Shown here: positions 1 through 8,687 of the stretch, in pieces
Layout of the letters: each line of letters begins with the position of its first letter
Numbering within the stretch: the stretch's first letter is position 1
Source: Vibrio tasmaniensis
GTDB taxonomy: Bacteria > Pseudomonadota > Gammaproteobacteria > Enterobacterales > Vibrionaceae
Reading direction: 5' to 3'
Assembly: GCF_024347635.1 (NCBI RefSeq)
Contig: NZ_AP025510.1
Coordinates: forward strand, 2,294,001-2,358,000
Length of the DNA: 64,000 nt
Made by a program: the position numbers and the translations under genes
Notes under the pieces: model-generated
The model's database searches: none
The model's input: the letters and a program-made list of their open reading frames with translations, nothing else
Told to the model about the DNA's origin: nothing

Positions 1-56
1 GATATGAGAGAATACATAATGCAGCTCCTTAGAGCAGGATAAATGAAAACACAAAG

Positions 57-362
57 CTAGATATAAATATCGACCCCAATTAGCTTTGCAAGTTCCTCTT
101 TTTTAGCTTGATTCATCACATCCATATACTCTTCCATCGCACGTCGTCCGCGCCCTTCTGGAAGATCATATTGAACCTGAGCTTTGTGAATCTCAGATTC
201 TTTGACCTGGCGAATAGAATGCGAGACAGCATTCGCAACCTTAGTTGGCTGACCAACAGAAGTCTTTGCATCGCCTTTTTTTACCTCATTCTTTTTGTTG
301 GTTCGATTGGTTTTAGATGTATTGCCTATCGAAGAAGGAGGTAAGCCGTTGATTGAAACCAT
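57..362 (-). CDS. Small hydrophilic protein of unknown function (101 aa)
   Basis: I do not recognise a family for this protein. The first ~45 residues are rich in Ser, Asn, Thr and Lys and look disordered. The second half is charged and probably helical, with the block YDLPEGRGRRAMEEYMDV near residues 65-82 that looks like a conserved core. There is no signal peptide, membrane segment or cysteine. It lies downstream of tsaB on the same strand, separated by a 9-bp hairpin. The start at 362 has no good Shine-Dalgarno sequence, so expression level or exact start is uncertain. That it is a real gene is inferred from its lone clean frame and protein-like composition. Confidence 0.6.
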   Translation of the reverse strand: MVSINGLPPSSIGNTSKTNRTNKKNEVKKGDAKTSVGQPTKVANAVSHSIRQVKESEIHKAQVQYDLPEGRGRRAMEEYMDVMNQAKKEELAKLIGVDIYI

Positions 363-415
363 GCTTAAAGAGTTTATTACCTGATTTTAATGATTTGTGT
401 ATCTGTTTTAATTTT

Positions 416-440
416 GGCTCTGCAAAGTGAATGCAGAGCC
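416..440 (-). terminator. Hairpin 3' of tsaB
   Basis: A perfect 9-bp stem (GGCTCTGCA / TGCAGAGCC) with a 7-nt loop lies 14 bp past the tsaB stop codon. Neither strand has a proper T-tract after the stem. It may be a weak terminator or an mRNA 3'-end stabilising structure. Confidence 0.5.
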
Positions 441-453
441 AAGTAATACGAAT

Positions 454-1155
454 TTACTCGCGACCAGGCAGTTTTTTCCAAGTCACTTTATCACGTAGGT
501 AAACCGGCTCAGACTCTTCAGCTGCAACCGCTTTGCCTTCAGCATAAGCAAATTGAGCAAGGAACGCCATGTCTTGAGCTTCTGGGAATAGCACTTCACA
601 CGCTTTAGTGTGGATCGCTAGTGTGTCCATGTGCTCTGCATATGCTTCCCAACCTGTGCCTACTTTAGCCCATGTATTAGAGTCCGCTTCAAGCTGTTCA
701 GCCAATTCGCTTGGTGGCGTGACACATTCCGCATCGACCGCTGCCCAACGACCATCGTCTTCACGGCTGTAACGAGCCCAGTAAACTTCACTCATGCGAG
801 CATCAATCGCTGTCGCAACATGAGTCTCGCCAAATTTACGGTAGCTACCTTGCGCCATCGCTGCCAGTGTAGACACACCGATCATCGGTAAATCAGCACC
901 AAAAGCTAAGCCTTGAGCAATACCAATGCCAATACGTACACCCGTGAAACTACCTGGGCCTTGGCCAAACGCGATCGCGTCGATATCGGTTAAAGCAACA
1001 TTCGCTTCTTTCAGTACTTCATCAACCATAGGTAGAATTTTTTTCGTATGGTCTCGAGGTGCCTCTTCGCTACGTGCGAACACCTGGTCACCTATTACTA
1101 ATGCAACTGAACAGTTTTCAGTCGCGGTATCTACTGCAAGAATTTTCGCGCTCAT
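454..1155 (-). CDS. tsaB: tRNA threonylcarbamoyladenosine biosynthesis protein TsaB
   Basis: TsaB (YeaZ) is the non-catalytic scaffold that pairs with TsaD and TsaE to put the threonylcarbamoyl group on A37 of ANN-decoding tRNAs in the cytoplasm. The 233-residue length is usual. The N-terminal ASKHA-type fold is visible as [14 protein letters not shown] at residues 6-19, followed by [15 protein letters not shown] and the family motif [11 protein letters not shown] near residue 67. It lies 59 bp downstream of yoaA on the same strand; the two genes are also near each other in enterobacteria. The start at 1155 is the only ATG before the conserved first strand. Confidence 0.95.
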   Translation of the reverse strand: MSAKILAVDTATENCSVALVIGDQVFARSEEAPRDHTKKILPMVDEVLKEANVALTDIDAIAFGQGPGSFTGVRIGIGIAQGLAFGADLPMIGVSTLAAMAQGSYRKFGETHVATAIDARMSEVYWARYSREDDGRWAAVDAECVTPPSELAEQLEADSNTWAKVGTGWEAYAEHMDTLAIHTKACEVLFPEAQDMAFLAQFAYAEGKAVAAEESEPVYLRDKVTWKKLPGRE

Positions 1156-1214
1156 TTGTGTCTCAAATATTCGTTATCTAATCTAAAAATAATGGCTAAG
1201 CTCAACAATGCCAA

Positions 1215-3143
1215 TTACTCAGCAGCGGTTGAATGGTCTTTAGCTAAGAATTCTTTAATGATCCCTAAGTCACGAGTACGTGGGATAGGCGGTAAACTCG
1301 CCAAAAACACACCACCGTAATCGCGGGTCACCAAGCGGTTATCGCAAATAATCAAAGCACCATTATCACGCTTATCGCGTATTAATCGGCCAACACCTTG
1401 TTTCAAGGTAATCACTGCGTCTGGTAACTGTACTTGTGCAAAAGGATCACCCCCTTTTAGCTTACAGTCCTCGATTCGAGCCTTAAGTAACGGGTCGTCT
1501 GGGGCGGTAAAGGGCAATTTGTCGATGATAACACAGCTTAATGCGTCGCCCCTAACATCTATCCCTTCCCAGAAAGCACCAGTGGCCACCAGCAATGCGT
1601 TACCTAATTCCATGAATTCGGCTAAGGTTTTTTGCTTACTTGTCTCACCTTGCAGCAGAACAGGAACCGAGAGCGTTTCGCGGAACCGTTCACCCAATTC
1701 TTTCATCATGCTGTGTGAGGTACATAAGAAGAAACAGCGACCTTGGTTTTGCTCAATCACAGGGGTCAGCATTCTTACTAGCTTATCCGCTAAGCCCGGG
1801 CTATTCGGTTCTGGTAGATAGCGAGGCACACACAAACGCGCCTGATTTGGGTAATCAAACGGACTTGGCAGTGAAAACTGTGCTGACGGTTTTAACCCAA
1901 GCCGTGAGGTGAAATGGTCGAAATCGTCCGACACCGCCAAAGTTGCAGAGGTAAACACCCAAGCACCCGGCTTTAGCTCAATCTGCTCATGGAATTTGTC
2001 GGCGACTGAGAGTGGCGTGATGTGCAAAGCAAAGTGTCGTGGCGTGGTGTCATACCAATAGGAATAACCGGTAATCGATACATCACATACACGTTCAATG
2101 CGCGACTTAATCATAGTGGCACGCTCAAAAGCCGTGTCTAACAACTGGCTTCGACCCAATGCTAATTTCAATACATCAACCGCAAGTTGTAGAGCATCTT
2201 GCAAACGAACCAACTCGCGTGCAATCGATTCGGATTTCAAGGCTTCACGCCAGTTACCACGAAAACCGGTATCGCCAAGCACGATACGTAGATCGGCTGA
2301 CGATTGAACGAGCCTATCCCCTACTTTCTGCAGCTGACGCATGTCTTTGGCTTCAGTTCGGTAAGCGATTTCAATATCTTTGGCTAGCTCTTGGATCTGT
2401 CGGCTGGAAACCGATTGTCCAAAGTATTGGCTGGCGATATCGGGAAGTTGGTGCGCTTCATCAAAGATAAACACATCGGCTTCAGGTATCAGCTCACCAA
2501 ATCCAGTTTCTTTGATCGCTAAATCTGCAAGGAACAAGTGGTGGTTGACGACAACAACATCAGAATCCATCGCTTTTTTACGCGCCTTCAGCACAAAGCA
2601 ATCGGTGTAGCTTGGGCACTCTTTGCCTAAGCAGTTGTCGTTAGTCGAGGTAATGGTTGGAATGACCGGGCTATCTTCAGCAATATCATCACAGTCACCT
2701 AAATCGCCAGTTTGAGTCGCTGACGACCAGCTGCGCACTTTCACCAACTGAGCTAACAGCGTTGGATCGGTGTGAGTGCCATGGCTCTCGATCATTTGAC
2801 GACTTAGCCTGTCCAAGCACAAATAGTTTGAACGGCCTTTGAGTAACGCAACCTGACCATAAAAGCCAAGCGCATCGACCATTAATGGTAAATCTCGGTG
2901 AAACAGCTGTTCTTGAAGGTTTTTAGACCCCGTACTGATAATCGTTTTCTTACCACTCAGCAGCGCTGGCACTAGATAAGCAAACGTCTTACCTGTCCCC
3001 GTTCCCGCTTCAACGACCAATTGGCTCTGTTGTTCAATAGCCTGTGAAACCGCTTCAGCCATGTCTAGCTGAGCTTGTCGAGGTTGGAACCCAGGGATCG
3101 CTTTACCCAAAGCACCATCAGCAGAAAACGTTTTAGATATCAT
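1215..3143 (-). CDS. yoaA: ATP-dependent helicase YoaA (DinG/XPD-like)
   Basis: This is a superfamily-2 iron-sulfur DNA helicase related to DinG and XPD, acting in replication and repair; in E. coli YoaA works with the clamp-loader subunit HolC. Walker A AGTGTGKT is at residues 46-53 and the DEAH box (FDEAHQL) near residue 228. The cysteines of the 4Fe-4S domain lie between them (YLCLDRL, then CLGKECPSYTDC). The C-terminal helicase motif VGRLIRDKRDNG is present. At 642 residues it is full length. It is probably cotranscribed with tsaB downstream. The N-terminal match to the family (GALGKAIPGFQPR) supports the start, although the Shine-Dalgarno is weak. Confidence 0.95.
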   Translation of the reverse strand: MISKTFSADGALGKAIPGFQPRQAQLDMAEAVSQAIEQQSQLVVEAGTGTGKTFAYLVPALLSGKKTIISTGSKNLQEQLFHRDLPLMVDALGFYGQVALLKGRSNYLCLDRLSRQMIESHGTHTDPTLLAQLVKVRSWSSATQTGDLGDCDDIAEDSPVIPTITSTNDNCLGKECPSYTDCFVLKARKKAMDSDVVVVNHHLFLADLAIKETGFGELIPEADVFIFDEAHQLPDIASQYFGQSVSSRQIQELAKDIEIAYRTEAKDMRQLQKVGDRLVQSSADLRIVLGDTGFRGNWREALKSESIARELVRLQDALQLAVDVLKLALGRSQLLDTAFERATMIKSRIERVCDVSITGYSYWYDTTPRHFALHITPLSVADKFHEQIELKPGAWVFTSATLAVSDDFDHFTSRLGLKPSAQFSLPSPFDYPNQARLCVPRYLPEPNSPGLADKLVRMLTPVIEQNQGRCFFLCTSHSMMKELGERFRETLSVPVLLQGETSKQKTLAEFMELGNALLVATGAFWEGIDVRGDALSCVIIDKLPFTAPDDPLLKARIEDCKLKGGDPFAQVQLPDAVITLKQGVGRLIRDKRDNGALIICDNRLVTRDYGGVFLASLPPIPRTRDLGIIKEFLAKDHSTAAE

Positions 3144-3293
3144 AGAGTACGAAGTTTAGAAAAATAGAAGGCGAATTATGGCAGGTTTAGTGAGCCGGCG
3201 CGAATCAAGAATGACTTCACACCGGAGGTGTTTGGTTCGGGTTAAGCTACCTAGAAGGTAAGAATTGAACAAATAAAAATCAAAGAATCGTTA

Positions 3294-3494
3294 TTATTTT
3301 CGGCTGAGATAACGCGACAACCAAGGGGCGCCTTCAAAATGATTATCGCAAGGCTGCATGGCTTTCACTGCATCGGTTGGTGAGGTTTTACTTTCCCACA
3401 TTTCATCTAGAACATTACCATCTAACTCTGCACTTCCCGCTAATGAATTCACTCGTTTGCAGTACAGTTTTTTTGCTAGTAACTCTTTATCCAT
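3294..3494 (-). CDS. Small hypothetical protein (66 aa)
   Basis: I do not recognise this protein. It begins MDKELLAKKLYCKRVN and ends WLSRYLSRK. It is hydrophilic, has two cysteines (YCKR and QPCDNH) and no membrane segment. A longer reading from 3527 exists, but the sequence GAGGTGAT ends 7 nt before the ATG at 3494, so I chose that start. It lies upstream of yoaA on the same strand with a 150-bp gap that contains no clear terminator. The strong ribosome binding site suggests it is translated. The function cannot be inferred from what is visible. Confidence 0.65.
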   Translation of the reverse strand: MDKELLAKKLYCKRVNSLAGSAELDGNVLDEMWESKTSPTDAVKAMQPCDNHFEGAPWLSRYLSRK

Positions 3495-3794
3495 AAGTAT
3501 CACCTCTATTTTTGGCCAAAGCGTCAATGCCTCGGTTGAAGTTCAAATGCGTACTACGGTCAAAACTTGAAAAATGAAGCTTCTGCCTTTTTTTCTATCG
3601 AAAAACTGATATTTCTATATAAAACAATTTATCGATGCGATAAATGAGCAGCAGAATTTGTTGAAACCAACTTGATAATAGATTAATTATAACGGTAATA
3701 CTGCGGCTCAGTTCACCGTTCGACGGCCTGCATTAAATTTGAAGAATCCCGATTTCTTATAATAAGTACAACATTTCATGGAAGTAATACGCAA
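3495..3794. other. Divergent control region upstream of purU
   Basis: This 300-bp AT-rich stretch separates the small gene at 3294 (leftward) from purU (rightward) and must hold both promoters. I see no riboswitch, repeat or convincing operator in it. Confidence 0.4.
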
Positions 3795-4628
3795 ATGGAA
3801 AGAAAAACTTTATTAACACATTGTACTGACGCCCCAGGCCTCATCTCAAAGATCACCAACATTTGTTATAAGCACCAACTCAATATTATTCACAATAATG
3901 AGTTCGTTGATAACACAAGTGGCCACTTCTTTATGCGCACCGAGCTAGAGGGCTACTTCAATGACGAAACCTTACTCGCCGATTTAGACCAAGCCCTGCC
4001 AGAAAACACAAAACGTAAGCTGGTTGATTCATCTCGTAAGCGTGTTGTGATTCTGGTAACTAAAGAAGCACACTGCCTTGGCGATATTCTGATGAAGAAC
4101 TTCGATGGCAGTTTAGATGTTGATATTGCGGCAGTAGTTGGTAACTACGATACACTGCAAAGCCTAACCGAGCGTTTTGATATTCCTTACCATCATGTTT
4201 CTCACGAAGGTTTAAACCGTGAAGAGCATGAGAAGAAGATGTTGGAAGTGATTGACCAGTATGAGGCTGACTACTTGGTTCTTGCTAAATACATGCGAGT
4301 GCTGACTCCGGGGTTTGTTGAGAAGTACAACCACAAAATCATCAACATTCACCACAGTTTCTTGCCAGCATTCATTGGTGCTAAGCCATACCAGCAAGCT
4401 TACGAGCGCGGTGTGAAGATCATTGGTGCAACGGCGCACTTTGTGACAAACGATCTCGATGAAGGTCCAATCATCAAGCAAGATGTTATCCCAGTGGATC
4501 ACAACTTCAGCGCAAAAGACATGGCACAAGCGGGGCGTGACGTAGAGAAGAACGTGTTGAGTAAGGCTTTAAACAAAGTGATCAATGACCATGTATTTGT
4601 TTACGGCAACAAAACCGTGATTCTGTAA
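3795..4628 (+). CDS. purU: Formyltetrahydrofolate deformylase
   Basis: PurU hydrolyses 10-formyl-tetrahydrofolate to formate and tetrahydrofolate, balancing one-carbon pools and supplying formate for purine synthesis. An N-terminal ACT domain (residues ~5-80, HCTDAPGLISKITNICYKH) is followed by the formyltransferase fold. Catalytic-region motifs are NIHHSFLPAF and NDLDEGPI near residues 193 and 221. At 277 residues it is the usual length. It is transcribed alone, between a divergent small gene and a strong terminator at 4673. Confidence 0.96.
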   Translation: MERKTLLTHCTDAPGLISKITNICYKHQLNIIHNNEFVDNTSGHFFMRTELEGYFNDETLLADLDQALPENTKRKLVDSSRKRVVILVTKEAHCLGDILMKNFDGSLDVDIAAVVGNYDTLQSLTERFDIPYHHVSHEGLNREEHEKKMLEVIDQYEADYLVLAKYMRVLTPGFVEKYNHKIINIHHSFLPAFIGAKPYQQAYERGVKIIGATAHFVTNDLDEGPIIKQDVIPVDHNFSAKDMAQAGRDVEKNVLSKALNKVINDHVFVYGNKTVIL

Positions 4629-4672
4629 GTCGGGGATTCGATTTTCGGTAAAACTTCCAGTTAGAACCCAAT

Positions 4673-4711
4673 AAAAAACGCGCAATAGGGTTAATCCATT
4701 GCGCGTTTTTT
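4673..4711 (+). terminator. Bidirectional intrinsic terminator (purU / yecM)
   Basis: The stem AAAAAACGCGCAAT pairs with ATTGCGCGTTTTTT around an 11-nt loop. A/T tracts on both sides allow termination from either direction, which fits the convergent genes. Confidence 0.9.
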
Positions 4712-4737
4712 GTATCTGATGATCTGACTAGCTTTAT

Positions 4738-4919
4738 GAGATTCCCAACTACACTCCTTCGTCACTATCGGGAATGACGAACTCGGTGATGAATCTTCTA
4801 CCTATAGGCTCTAACATACGCCCTAGAACACTCAGCCTGTCAGTATCTAGAGATTGACTCTGGCCAACACTATCAAATACCCCGTCATTCCGACGAGCCT
4901 AAGCGAGATCAGGAATCTC
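4738..4919. repeat. Inverted pair of small dispersed-type repeat units
   Basis: Copy A (4738-4780) runs from gagattcc to ggaatgacg. Copy B (4883-4919) runs from cgtcattcc to ggaatctc and is A in reverse orientation, with the ends matching best (9/9 and 8/8 bases) and the middles diverged. This looks like a small palindromic intergenic element of the REP/BIME type. Family membership elsewhere in the genome cannot be seen from this window. Confidence 0.55.
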
Positions 4920-4942
4920 TTCCCAGCAACTTTCTACTCAAA

Positions 4943-5539
4943 TTACGCCTGCTCTGATTCAACAATCTTCTTCAAAGAGTGCGGATGCAGCTTAATGCAA
5001 ACCCCTTGATGTTTGAATGCAACCGTTGGGTTATTCAAACGTTCACCCTCACCTTTCGGGCTAGAGAGTTTTATCTTAATGCCTTGATCTGCCAAAGTTT
5101 CAAACTTAGCAGCGAACTGCGGGTAAGTCTCTTTAAGATCCGCTAGATACTCATCGGCCGTTTGCGCGTGAGATGGAATCACAAACTCGACATGTTCCCA
5201 ATCTTGGCTCGGGTAAATCTTGCCTTCTGCTGGATATGGCAACTCTAAGCACTCAATCTTCCAACCAAGGCTTTGCAATGGCTCATCGAAAGCCAACACC
5301 ACAATTGGGCGACCGTTAATCATCGCTTCTGAAATCGTAGAGCCGTATTTAGACCATGCTTGGTGTGCTGATTTCGCGAGCTCAGTTTCATTGATTCTTA
5401 ATGCAATATGATCCGCTTGAGCAAAGCTTAAATCCAAACCCAGCACATTTCCTAGGTTCTCAATTTTCGCCATAAACGTATCAAGGCGTGCAATCATTTG
5501 TTGTGGTTCTAGTTCGGCTTGCTTCAAGCTCATCGTCAT
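4943..5539 (-). CDS. yecM: YecM-like VOC-superfamily protein
   Basis: This 198-residue protein resembles E. coli YecM, a metal-binding-fold protein of the vicinal oxygen chelate superfamily with unknown function. Candidate metal ligands include the HIALRINE segment near residue 45 and EHVEFVIPSH near residue 115. As in E. coli, it lies next to argS, here divergently. The start at 5539 is preceded by GGGAG 10 nt upstream; a second ATG two codons later is less well placed. It is probably cytoplasmic. The fold assignment follows from the family, and no substrate can be named. Confidence 0.85.
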   Translation of the reverse strand: MTMSLKQAELEPQQMIARLDTFMAKIENLGNVLGLDLSFAQADHIALRINETELAKSAHQAWSKYGSTISEAMINGRPIVVLAFDEPLQSLGWKIECLELPYPAEGKIYPSQDWEHVEFVIPSHAQTADEYLADLKETYPQFAAKFETLADQGIKIKLSSPKGEGERLNNPTVAFKHQGVCIKLHPHSLKKIVESEQA

Positions 5540-5888
5540 TGTCTTTATTCTCCCAATAATGGCTGCATGGTATCAGTTTTACTTCCAGCAACAAGCGCTG
5601 CTTTTACAAAAAACGCTCAAAAAGTACAGTGTCTGACTTTCCTAAATAGACAAACTTGGCTTGGTAAAAGTCGATTGTCAAAAACCGCTCAGGAAATGTG
5701 AATTTTCTATCAATTCGACCTATAAGAAACCCTACAAAATTGGTATGATTAACGCCATTTTTGTGAACTTAAACAGAGTCTATTGTTCATTTCAGCATTA
5801 AATCGTTAACTAGAAGCATAATTAACCAAATTTGATGCCCACGAAATAATGGCCACTCTTATTCATCCTTGAATTGAAGGAAACGCGT
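5540..5888. other. Divergent yecM/argS intergenic region
   Basis: This 349-bp region must contain both promoters. I see no operator, leader peptide or T-box-like element, and no credible small gene. Confidence 0.4.
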
Positions 5889-7622
5889 GTGAATATCCAA
5901 GCACTGATTAATGACAAAGTATCTCAGGCTCTAGAAGCCGCTGGCGCACCTGCAGGCTCTCCTGCGGCTGTCCGTCAATCTGCAAAACCACAATTTGGTG
6001 ACTACCAAGCAAACGGCATTATGGGTGTTGCTAAACGACTAGGCACTAACCCTCGAGAATTTGCTCAAAAAGTATTGGACGTTCTAAACCTAGACGGTAT
6101 CGCTTCTAAAGTTGAAATCGCAGGTCCAGGTTTCCTAAACATCTTCCTAGATGAAACGTTCCTGGCACAACAAGCAGACGCAGCGCTTGCTGACTCTCGC
6201 CTTGGTGTTTCAGCCGCAGAAGCACAAACTATTGTTGCTGACTACTCAGCTCCAAACGTTGCAAAAGAAATGCACGTAGGCCACTTACGTTCAACGATCA
6301 TCGGTGATGCTGTTGTTCGTACACTTGAGTTCTTAGGTCACAAAGTTATCCGTGCTAACCACATTGGTGACTGGGGTACTCAATTCGGTATGCTTATCGC
6401 AAACCTTGAGCGCATCCAAGCTGAAACTGGTGAAGTTTCAATGGAACTGTCAGATCTTGAGCAGTTCTACCGTGAATCTAAAAAGCTTTACGACGAAGAC
6501 GAAGAATTCGCTGTTAAAGCACGTGGCTACGTAGTGAAACTGCAAGGCGGCGACGAATACTGCGCTGAAATGTGGAAAAAGCTGGTTGACGTAACCATGG
6601 TTCAAAACCAACGTAACTACGATCGCCTAAACGTATCACTAACACGTGATGATGTGATGGGTGAAAGTATGTACAACCACATGCTTTCAAACATCGTTTC
6701 TGACCTGCAGACACAAGGCCTAGCAAAAGAGTCTGACGGCGCACAAGTTGTATTCCTAGACGAATACAAAAACAAAGATGGCGACCCTATGGGCGTTATC
6801 GTGCAAAAACGTGACGGTGGCTTCCTATACACCACCACCGATATTGCATGTGCTAAATACCGTTTTGAAGAACTGGGCGCAGACCGCGTACTTTACTTCA
6901 TCGACTCTCGTCAGCACCAACACCTAATGCAAGCTTGGACTATCGTTCGTAAAGCGGGTTATGTTCCTGAGTCTGTATCTCTTGAGCACCACGCATTCGG
7001 CATGATGCTAGGTAAAGATGGTAAGCCATTTAAAACTCGCGCAGGCGGTACAGTACGTCTGGCTGATCTTCTGGACGAAGCAGAAGTACGTGCAACTCAG
7101 TTGATTGAATCTAAAAATCCTGAGCTAGCAGAAGACGAGAAGAAAACCATCGCGAACACAGTTGCAATGGCGGCGGTTAAATACGCAGACCTTTCTAAGC
7201 ACCGTACCACTGATTACGTGTTCGACTGGGAAAACATGCTGGCATTTGAAGGCAACACTGCACCGTACATGCAGTACGCATACACTCGTGTCGCTTCAAT
7301 TTTTGCTAAAGCAGGCATTTCTATGGACTCTCTTGAAGGTGAAATCAAAATCACTGAAGAGAAAGAGAAAGCACTTATCGCGAAACTTCTACAATTTGAA
7401 GAAGCGGTACAGTCTGTTGCTCGTGAAGGTCAACCACACATCATGTGTAGCTACCTGTTCGAACTTGCTGGTCAATTCTCTAGCTTCTACGAAGCGTGCC
7501 CTATCCTTGTGGCTGAAGATGAAACAGTTAAACAGAGCCGCCTGAAGCTTGCTGCACTGACAGCTAAGACGATCAAGCAAGGTCTGTCTCTTCTAGGTAT
7601 CGAAACTCTAGAGCGCATGTAA
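5889..7622 (+). CDS. argS: Arginyl-tRNA synthetase
   Basis: ArgS charges tRNA-Arg with arginine. It is a class I enzyme: the HIGH motif reads HVGH in [14 protein letters not shown] (residues ~128-141). As is typical for ArgS, no canonical KMSKS is present; the corresponding segment is [13 protein letters not shown]. The N-terminal domain and C-terminal anticodon-binding helices (ending [10 protein letters not shown]) are complete. I set the start at the GTG at 5889 (VNIQALIND), which follows AAGGAA and gives 577 residues, the same as E. coli. The longer TTG frame from 5874 would run through the Shine-Dalgarno sequence. Confidence 0.97.
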   Translation: MNIQALINDKVSQALEAAGAPAGSPAAVRQSAKPQFGDYQANGIMGVAKRLGTNPREFAQKVLDVLNLDGIASKVEIAGPGFLNIFLDETFLAQQADAALADSRLGVSAAEAQTIVADYSAPNVAKEMHVGHLRSTIIGDAVVRTLEFLGHKVIRANHIGDWGTQFGMLIANLERIQAETGEVSMELSDLEQFYRESKKLYDEDEEFAVKARGYVVKLQGGDEYCAEMWKKLVDVTMVQNQRNYDRLNVSLTRDDVMGESMYNHMLSNIVSDLQTQGLAKESDGAQVVFLDEYKNKDGDPMGVIVQKRDGGFLYTTTDIACAKYRFEELGADRVLYFIDSRQHQHLMQAWTIVRKAGYVPESVSLEHHAFGMMLGKDGKPFKTRAGGTVRLADLLDEAEVRATQLIESKNPELAEDEKKTIANTVAMAAVKYADLSKHRTTDYVFDWENMLAFEGNTAPYMQYAYTRVASIFAKAGISMDSLEGEIKITEEKEKALIAKLLQFEEAVQSVAREGQPHIMCSYLFELAGQFSSFYEACPILVAEDETVKQSRLKLAALTAKTIKQGLSLLGIETLERM

Positions 7623-7650
7623 TTCCCTTCGGGTTACAATGAATAAATAC

Positions 7651-7685
7651 AAAGGTTGATGTGAGAGCATCAACCTTTTGTTTTA
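7651..7685 (+). terminator. argS terminator
   Basis: The stem AAAGGTTGATG / CATCAACCTTT with a 6-nt loop is followed by TTGTTTT, 29 bp after the argS stop codon. Confidence 0.9.
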
Positions 7686-7891
7686 TCTAACGTATACTGA
7701 TACCAATCGTAGTAAATAACTAATCATCCTAGCTGGTTAAAACGCTCGATAACTGCGTTAGAATTTTTGATTGTAGAATAACTACTTATCAAAAAAATCT
7801 GCCTTGTTCTCAAACCTTTTTCCTGCGCTATTTCTGATCATTTACTTACTGTGATCGGTATGACCTCAAGAAATCGAAATGGATAATAATA

Positions 7892-8320
7892 ATGAGCTTT
7901 GAACTTCACCCACAGTTAGCAAAAGACACCACGCTTATTGGCGAATTTCCACTAAGCTTGGCGCTGCTAAGCAAAGACAGTGCAGTGCCTTGGGTTATCT
8001 TGGTACCCAAACGCGCCAACCTAAAAGAGTTGCACCATCTACCAATGAAAGAACAACAGCAGTTCTTGCTTGAGTCTCAAGCGGTAAGCCAAGCATTAGA
8101 AGCGACATTCCAACCAGACAAATTAAACCTAGGCGCGCTGGGTAACATGGTGCCACAGCTACACATTCACCATATTGCGCGTTTCAAAAATGACATCGCA
8201 TGGCCAGGTCCAGTATGGGGCAACACTAAAGGCGAGCAACGCAGTGAAGAAGAGCAGACAGCAATCCATACTCGTATCCAAAACGTTTTGTCGCTGAGTT
8301 CTATCTTCAAGAAAGCATAA
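7892..8320 (+). CDS. HIT-domain protein
   Basis: This 142-residue protein belongs to the histidine triad superfamily of nucleotide-binding hydrolases and transferases. The region LGNMVPQLHIHHIARF (residues ~86-101) is the HIT motif, with HIHHI rather than the classic alternating three-histidine pattern, as in proteobacterial HIT-like proteins. W109 and a WPGPVWG segment follow, also typical of this subgroup. It stands alone between the argS terminator and its own terminator at 8376. The substrate is unknown. Confidence 0.88.
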   Translation: MSFELHPQLAKDTTLIGEFPLSLALLSKDSAVPWVILVPKRANLKELHHLPMKEQQQFLLESQAVSQALEATFQPDKLNLGALGNMVPQLHIHHIARFKNDIAWPGPVWGNTKGEQRSEEEQTAIHTRIQNVLSLSSIFKKA

Positions 8321-8375
8321 TTTGAGTTGTTCTCGCTGAGCTTTAAAGCAAGACAGTTCAGAATAGACACATGAC

Positions 8376-8412
8376 AAAAGGCCGCTCATCTAAAATAGGT
8401 GAGCGGCCTTTT
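8376..8412 (+). terminator. Bidirectional terminator (HIT gene / feoC)
   Basis: AAAAGGCCGCTCA pairs with TGAGCGGCCTTTT, flanked by A- and T-rich sequence. It serves the HIT gene rightward and feoABC leftward. Confidence 0.9.
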
Positions 8413-8456
8413 ATTGTCTAATCTCGCCGTTTTCAACGAGAGTATGAAGACCTGAA

Positions 8457-8687
8457 CTACATCATCACATTCAGTGACAAACCATCTTGTTTGCTGATGG
8501 TGTAGCGAATACGTGTTGTATGGCCATGCTTATTGGTGTCGACCAAGCGAGATATCTTGCCTTTCTTGACCCACACACCCAGCATAGCATCGATGCCGTC
8601 TTCACTTATCCCAAACTTAGATGCAAGCTCACTGCGAGCAGCAACACCTTCGTTATCAATGTATTGATGAAGTTCAGTTAAAATCAT
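8457..8687 (-). CDS. feoC: FeoC-like winged-helix protein
   Basis: FeoC is the small third component of the ferrous iron uptake system, thought to help assemble or stabilise FeoB or to sense its state. The 76-residue protein is a winged helix: LTELHQYIDNEGVAARSELASKFGIS is the helix-turn-helix part and the rest is the wing. The four cysteines found in some enterobacterial FeoC proteins are absent, so an Fe-S cluster is unlikely here. It overlaps the 3' end of feoB by 4 bp (ATGA), implying translational coupling. Confidence 0.9.
   Translation of the reverse strand: MILTELHQYIDNEGVAARSELASKFGISEDGIDAMLGVWVKKGKISRLVDTNKHGHTTRIRYTISKQDGLSLNVMM

Larger units (their letters stand above)
4629..4942. 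other. Convergent purU/yecM intergenic region
   Basis: This 314-bp region holds the purU terminator (4673-4711) and a pair of inverted repeat copies (4738-4780 and 4883-4919). Nothing in it looks protein-coding. Confidence 0.5.

Noticed and set aside
416..440. A confident intrinsic terminator for tsaB
   Set aside because: The stem is perfect but no T-run follows it on the minus strand, so it is scored low.
3495..3794. A riboswitch or PurR operator upstream of purU
   Set aside because: I found no conserved riboswitch core and no PurR-type palindrome in the region.
5874..5888. TTG start five codons before the argS start
   Set aside because: It overlaps the AAGGAA Shine-Dalgarno that serves the GTG at 5889. 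Known ArgS proteins start at the NIQAL segment.
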